Of a DNA stretch of 64,000 bases, positions 59,440-64,000 are shown piece after piece; within the stretch, counting starts at the first letter, position 1, and each line of letters begins with the position of its first letter. The position numbers were made by a program, and so were the translations under genes. The notes under the pieces were generated by a model that was not told the origin of the DNA, did not search any database, and saw only the letters and a program-made list of their open reading frames with translations. Source of the stretch: Rhea pennata (Eukaryota; Chordata; Aves; Rheiformes; Rheidae); assembly GCF_028389875.1 (NCBI RefSeq), contig NC_084671.1, forward strand, positions 315,001 to 379,000. The letters run 5' to 3'.

Positions 59440-62400
59440 GCAAGTGAATCTTTCTTTGTCTAAATAATTAGGCCTCATTATTTTTTAATGTTGGAGGGAT
59501 TTTGTAGCTTTTGAGACAACTTTGAGTATGCTTGACATAGATAGTGGAATGTGAAGTGAAAGTACACAAAAATATTTTGACCTTGCTCTCACTGAAATAA
59601 AGAGAAGTTTTAACATTTCTTTATTGGAAGCAAAGTAGACACCATATACTTATCATGGCTGAGAATTAAAATATTCTTTAGTATACTACAAAATCAATAC
59701 AGAAATTCCTTCTTGTTCTCTTGTTAAGTGACCACAATAGTCAGTCACTGTTCCGATCATTTATCTGCAAATAGGTAAGTATTTTTGGCATGTAGAATCC
59801 CTGGCTCTGTAGAGACTATAAAATCCACACTGTTTCGTGGGTATAATTTACCTACTTTTCCAGAGGAGTGGTTCATTCTTTCTATCCCAATACTTTTAGG
59901 AGGGCAGAACAATTAAAATCTAATCCTAAAATACTTGTTGCTGTGATTCTTTCTAGTGATTCATTGTGTGCAAGATAATGAAAATATAAGAAATAAAGCT
60001 TTAAAAATTACTTTGAATTCAATTACTTTGAATAAAGTAAGTTACTTTATTCAATGAAACAGGAAAAGCTGCCTTAAGTCTTCTGTATTTCAGTCTATTC
60101 CTTAATAGAACAAAATTCTTCTCCACTCCATTTCTTTTAAATGTGTTGCCATTTTACTATCTGATTGTTCATTCATTCAAGCTTTACAAAGTATGAAAAG
60201 AAAAAGTAGAGAATTTCATGAAAATGATTGATTAGTGCATGACACATTAATGAGCAGTGTATTTGCCTAGGCACAGATATGTTAGGGGGTGCTTTTGGGT
60301 CAAGGATAGAGCCACATGCCATTCTTCGTTGCCCTTGATAATGTTGACCTGGCCTGCATTATTCATGACATTGCTCTTTGTACAAAGCAGATGTCTAGTT
60401 TGAGTGGATACAGCTTTTGTGCAATATTAGTCTGTCTATGGATTTAAAATTGATCCTAAAGAAATGATTTTCAGCCAACTAAGCTACTGTTTTGTTCCCT
60501 TTTAGTGATACTGCATGAAAATCTAACTAAAATAAGATATGTTATATACTTCATATTCATCTTAAAGTTTATTTCTGAGGGAGGAACTTCCAATGAGTTG
60601 TCTGGAGCTCACTGAGTCATCATATGGCATACCTGTCTGTGAAGGTCCAGAGGAACGTACTGTATTCAGTTAGCTTTTTGTTCCTTCAAGTAGCCATTGT
60701 GGCTTGAAAAACAGAGCAAAAAGCTTAGATTTTCTATTTCAGAGTTTTCACACTGAAAACACCTATTTTCCAGGGACCTATGACCATATTGGCAAATTTG
60801 CATAATATCCAGGACTGTGGTACCTTGGGACCCAAAGCAGACCAGAAAGGGTAGAAATGTTCAGGTGAAAACAAAACTTCTGAGAAAATACTTGTGTTCA
60901 CTACTACGCTTACAACTTATCCCTATTGATGTATACTATAAATTATTTAGTGTTTGCAAATAGGTAACTTATAAAAAATGTCAGTTTACTTCAGTGTACA
61001 TTCTTATTTCTTATGATACTTAAATGTCCATGAAACATAAACTTATGTTGATGCCATAAACATGCTCTGGCTTGTTGACTAGTTTTTATATTCTGGCAGT
61101 AGGTAGATACCTTAATAACATTTATATTTTGTGCAAATACACTTGGTGCAACAATATACTGTAAGGAAATGCACTTCTGTATTTTTATGGAAAAATGAGA
61201 CAAAATCATTTAAAAAATAGCAAACATTTGGACATTTTTGGAAAGAGATTTTTCTCTCCCTCCTGATCAGGATTAGTTCAGTCACAAACTCATTTCAAAG
61301 AGATATTTAATAATGATTTTATAAATTTTTGTAGCAAATGGATCAAGTATTTTATTTCCCAAGGTGCCTACAACACGTTATTTGTTAGGATGTGTTTTGT
61401 CTAAATATTTGTTTTAATCAGGATAGTAAGAATAGCAAAGTAATGGTGAGATATTCAAGACTTGTGCTTTGCTGAACTCTCTGCTCAGATGAAGAAGGAA
61501 TGCTGTGAACTGTCATATTTCACAGCTGTGTAGTTTTCACTGATAAGTATTTTTAGATTTCTCTTTTAGAAGGGATTCAACACTTTGCTACTTTAGCTGT
61601 GGATCAGGCCGAGAGGTTTATCTGTGAGTCCTGGTGGATGGCAAAATATAAATTGAAAATAAAGCTTCACTCTGCACTGGATCACCACATTCAGAGTGCT
61701 GGAGAAAATTGTCAGTGGCTTTGATTCATAAAAGTAATGCACTCAATCCTGAAATGTATTAGTAGCAGTCACGGGAAGGTTGAGACTTTACTGAGGTTTA
61801 GTGGTAAGACATCTCCAGAAGAGCTGGAGTTTCATCTGACACTTTTCCAGTGCAGAAAGTAAACTGAAACAAAACAAAACATCTAAAGGCAAACAAGGGG
61901 TAGAGAACACAAAGCAAAAGTATATTCTGACTAAAAAGAAAAATCTGTAAAAGAAAAATGCAAAATACCTCTGACCATTTCCTTTCTATGTGGAAGCCAG
62001 TGAGGTTGAATCGAATCTCACTTTTTCTTCTGTGATTGCCTGAAAGTAACTAGCTCTTTTATGTTTTTTAGAGTTGGAATACAAGCTTTTGAATAATTCT
62101 ATCATGAAGAAATATCTGGGAGAAAATGATCCTCTTAAAAATGCCAAAAGTTATTGCTTCATTAGTCTTTTAGCTTGTAGTGCTAAATAAATTTCTACTT
62201 CACTTTTTCTATTGCTACATCCGGAATCTAAGATATTAGATGATCACTTATATAATCTAGAGAGAATGAATTTCTGTGGCTATTTGTGTAATTTTTGCTG
62301 ATCCAAATTCTATTCTGAGTTAAAATATCACAAAGTTGGATTGATGTCAGCAGGATCATGCTAAATTCATGTCAGCGTTTTAAGAGTCAACTCAAACTGT

Positions 62401-64000
62401 TACTCAGACACTTGCCATTTTATTTTTACATCTATCTTTTTTATTATGACATTTTAATTCATTGAGTCTTGAAATGTGAATTTGTTTTATTTTTCTTCCT
62501 TCTAATCCTGGTAATTGACCAGCTCATGATAAATTGGATAGGTATAATGGCAGATTTATCCTCAACTCTGAAAATGGGAGGGTGTCTAACTGTGTTATTG
62601 GGAGCATGGAAAATGCATTGTTTTTCAGGGGGACGTGACTCCTTTCCAAGAACTTGCTTTGTGCTGGTGAGGCAAGATATAATTACCATGCTTTTGGGTA
62701 CAGAATATGCTTGCTCGCTAAACAGCGTGTAGATACAATCATTTTGTCTGCGCACCACTTGCTTTCCGAATGGGTAGCATTACAGAACACGCGGGCCCAG
62801 TTTACCCTCCTGTGCCCAAAGCCGCTGTCACAGAAGATTGTAGGCAGTTTCATTAAAAGCTAACGGATTTTACTCTCTGTGGAGAAATAGGGCACAGCTA
62901 CCCCTCACTAACCAGCCCAGAAGTTTTGTATCCACTAGTTGACAGCAAGGAAACTATAACTTGGTGATTGAAATGAAGCCTTGAGCTCATTTTTTTTCTT
63001 GTGGAAAAAACCCACTCTCCTTTCTGTGGTTTAATTTTACAAAAGTGCTTTGCATCCCATTTTTAGAACACTTTCTTCAGCCACTTTTACTAGAAGGATA
63101 GAGTTTGTCCCAGTACTTGCTCTACATCACCTTTGGCAACATAATCAAAATACATTGCTTCATGCTTCTTGGTAAAAGATAGGATTTCTCAAGACATCAA
63201 TGCAAAATCCACTGAATTCAGTCTTCTTGATGATAAATCCCTCCTTTGCCCTTGGAAGGATAACAGAAAACAACTCCTGAGGACTATAATTCTGTTCTAA
63301 GTAAGACTATGTTTTCTTTTTGTCTGATGCCTAAAACATCTGTGTGTATCTGTGTATTCAAACAAGTAGAGTTAGTCAAAAACTGAAGCTTAGACACTAT
63401 AGATACTGGTTTGCCTTTTTCTTACACTGCTTTATATCATGAATCACTGTTGAATAAATAGTTGTCTATGATGGTAAAAGGGTTGTTAAGGGAAAACAGT
63501 GGCCTTAGTGGATTTCTAAAATTTAATAGGTTGATAGGCAAATGAGGATATAATAAAGATTGCTTTGTGGATGTGATTTTACTCTGCCATATCTAAAGAT
63601 TGATATACAGCAAATAAAACACTGTAAACATGCCTAAATAGAGGTTGAACTAAAGACCACTGTAATCCATGGGATTTTTTTTTTGCACTAATTTTGGTAG
63701 TCTTTAGATCAGATACTTAGCATTTCAGTACTGCGTGGAGGATGCAGTAACAAAAGGTGCAGCATTGACTATCTTTGCATTATCAGTAGCTTTTTTATCT
63801 GGTAAGTTGGCCTCATCCCTTCTACAGTGGTTTCTGTCCCATCCTAATCAATAAACCTCAACTTTGAGAAATCTTGCACGATACGTTGTATCAGAATCTA
63901 ATTCTTACACTAACAGTATTCTGGGGCAGTTGTTGTGTCTGTGTCCTGGTTGTCCCTAAAAAAGTTTTATTTCTTTTATTTCTTTTTTTCTTTTTCTTTT
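59440..64000 (+). other. RNF13 intron 8, running off the window
   Basis: I looked for the RING exon ([20 protein letters not shown]) in all plus frames and did not find it, so the intron exceeds 4.5 kb. It contains the palindrome at 60028-60054 and a T/C-rich stretch at the very end (63961-64000). No other gene is seen. Confidence 0.6.
60028..60054. repeat. 27-bp palindrome, 13-bp arms around one base
   Basis: TTGAATAAAGTAA at 60028-60040 and TTACTTTATTCAA at 60042-60054 are exact reverse complements around a single G. It lies in RNF13 intron 8. Confidence 0.9.

Noticed and set aside
59440-64000. Search for the RNF13 RING exon or the next gene (PFN2)
   Set aside because: No frame matches the RING-H2 start DEYDVCAIC, and no profilin sequence is visible.
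1-64000. Endogenous retrovirus, LTR, CRISPR, tRNA or rRNA genes
   Set aside because: I saw no LTR pairs, primer sites, capsid or envelope motifs, regularly spaced short repeats, or RNA-gene promoter boxes. The mobile sequences found are all LINE or SINE.

Overview
This window looks like nuclear DNA from a bird. The interspersed repeats are almost all CR1 LINE fragments with the typical avian 3' tail (a GGACTAGATGATCTCCAGAGG-like stretch followed by ATTCTRTG octamers). The gene order WWTR1 - COMMD2 - (ANKUB1) - RNF13 matches the conserved vertebrate block on human 3q25. The species cannot be fixed from the sequence alone. A crocodilian or turtle is a less likely alternative, because those lineages also carry CR1.

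Layout. (1) 1-221, minus strand: the 5' part of the first coding exon of WWTR1 (TAZ), cut by the window edge. (2) 222-1470: the CpG-rich WWTR1 5' flank, holding a G/C-rich minisatellite of about 57-bp units. (3) 1470-14070: AT-rich intergenic DNA with one CR1 copy and a perfect 13-bp inverted repeat. (4) 14071-17275, minus strand: complete COMMD2, five exons and 199 codons, with a CpG-island promoter and a C-rich minisatellite in intron 2. (5) 18240-18592, minus strand: a decayed exon of ANKUB1 with an in-frame stop and at least three frame disruptions. No convincing ubiquitin-like exon was found. (6) 18600-29800: AT-rich DNA, mostly featureless, with two very uncertain ANKUB1 traces. (7) 29800-30760: the CpG island and promoter of RNF13, with a noncoding first exon ending at 30502. 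(8) 38175-59439, plus strand: seven coding exons of RNF13, giving residues 1-233 (signal peptide, protease-associated domain, transmembrane segment). The RING exons lie beyond 64000. The RNF13 introns carry five CR1 fragments and one ancient MIR/CORE-SINE.

The genes do not form an operon or a joint pathway. WWTR1 is a Hippo-pathway coactivator, COMMD2 a COMMD/CCC-complex subunit of endosomal sorting and NF-kB control, and RNF13 an endolysosomal membrane ubiquitin ligase. The clearest novelty is the loss of ANKUB1 between two intact neighbours. Secondary points are the minisatellite with repeated kB-like decamers upstream of WWTR1, a probable GC-AG intron in RNF13, and two compact palindromes. 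All frames and splice sites were read by eye; no database search was run.
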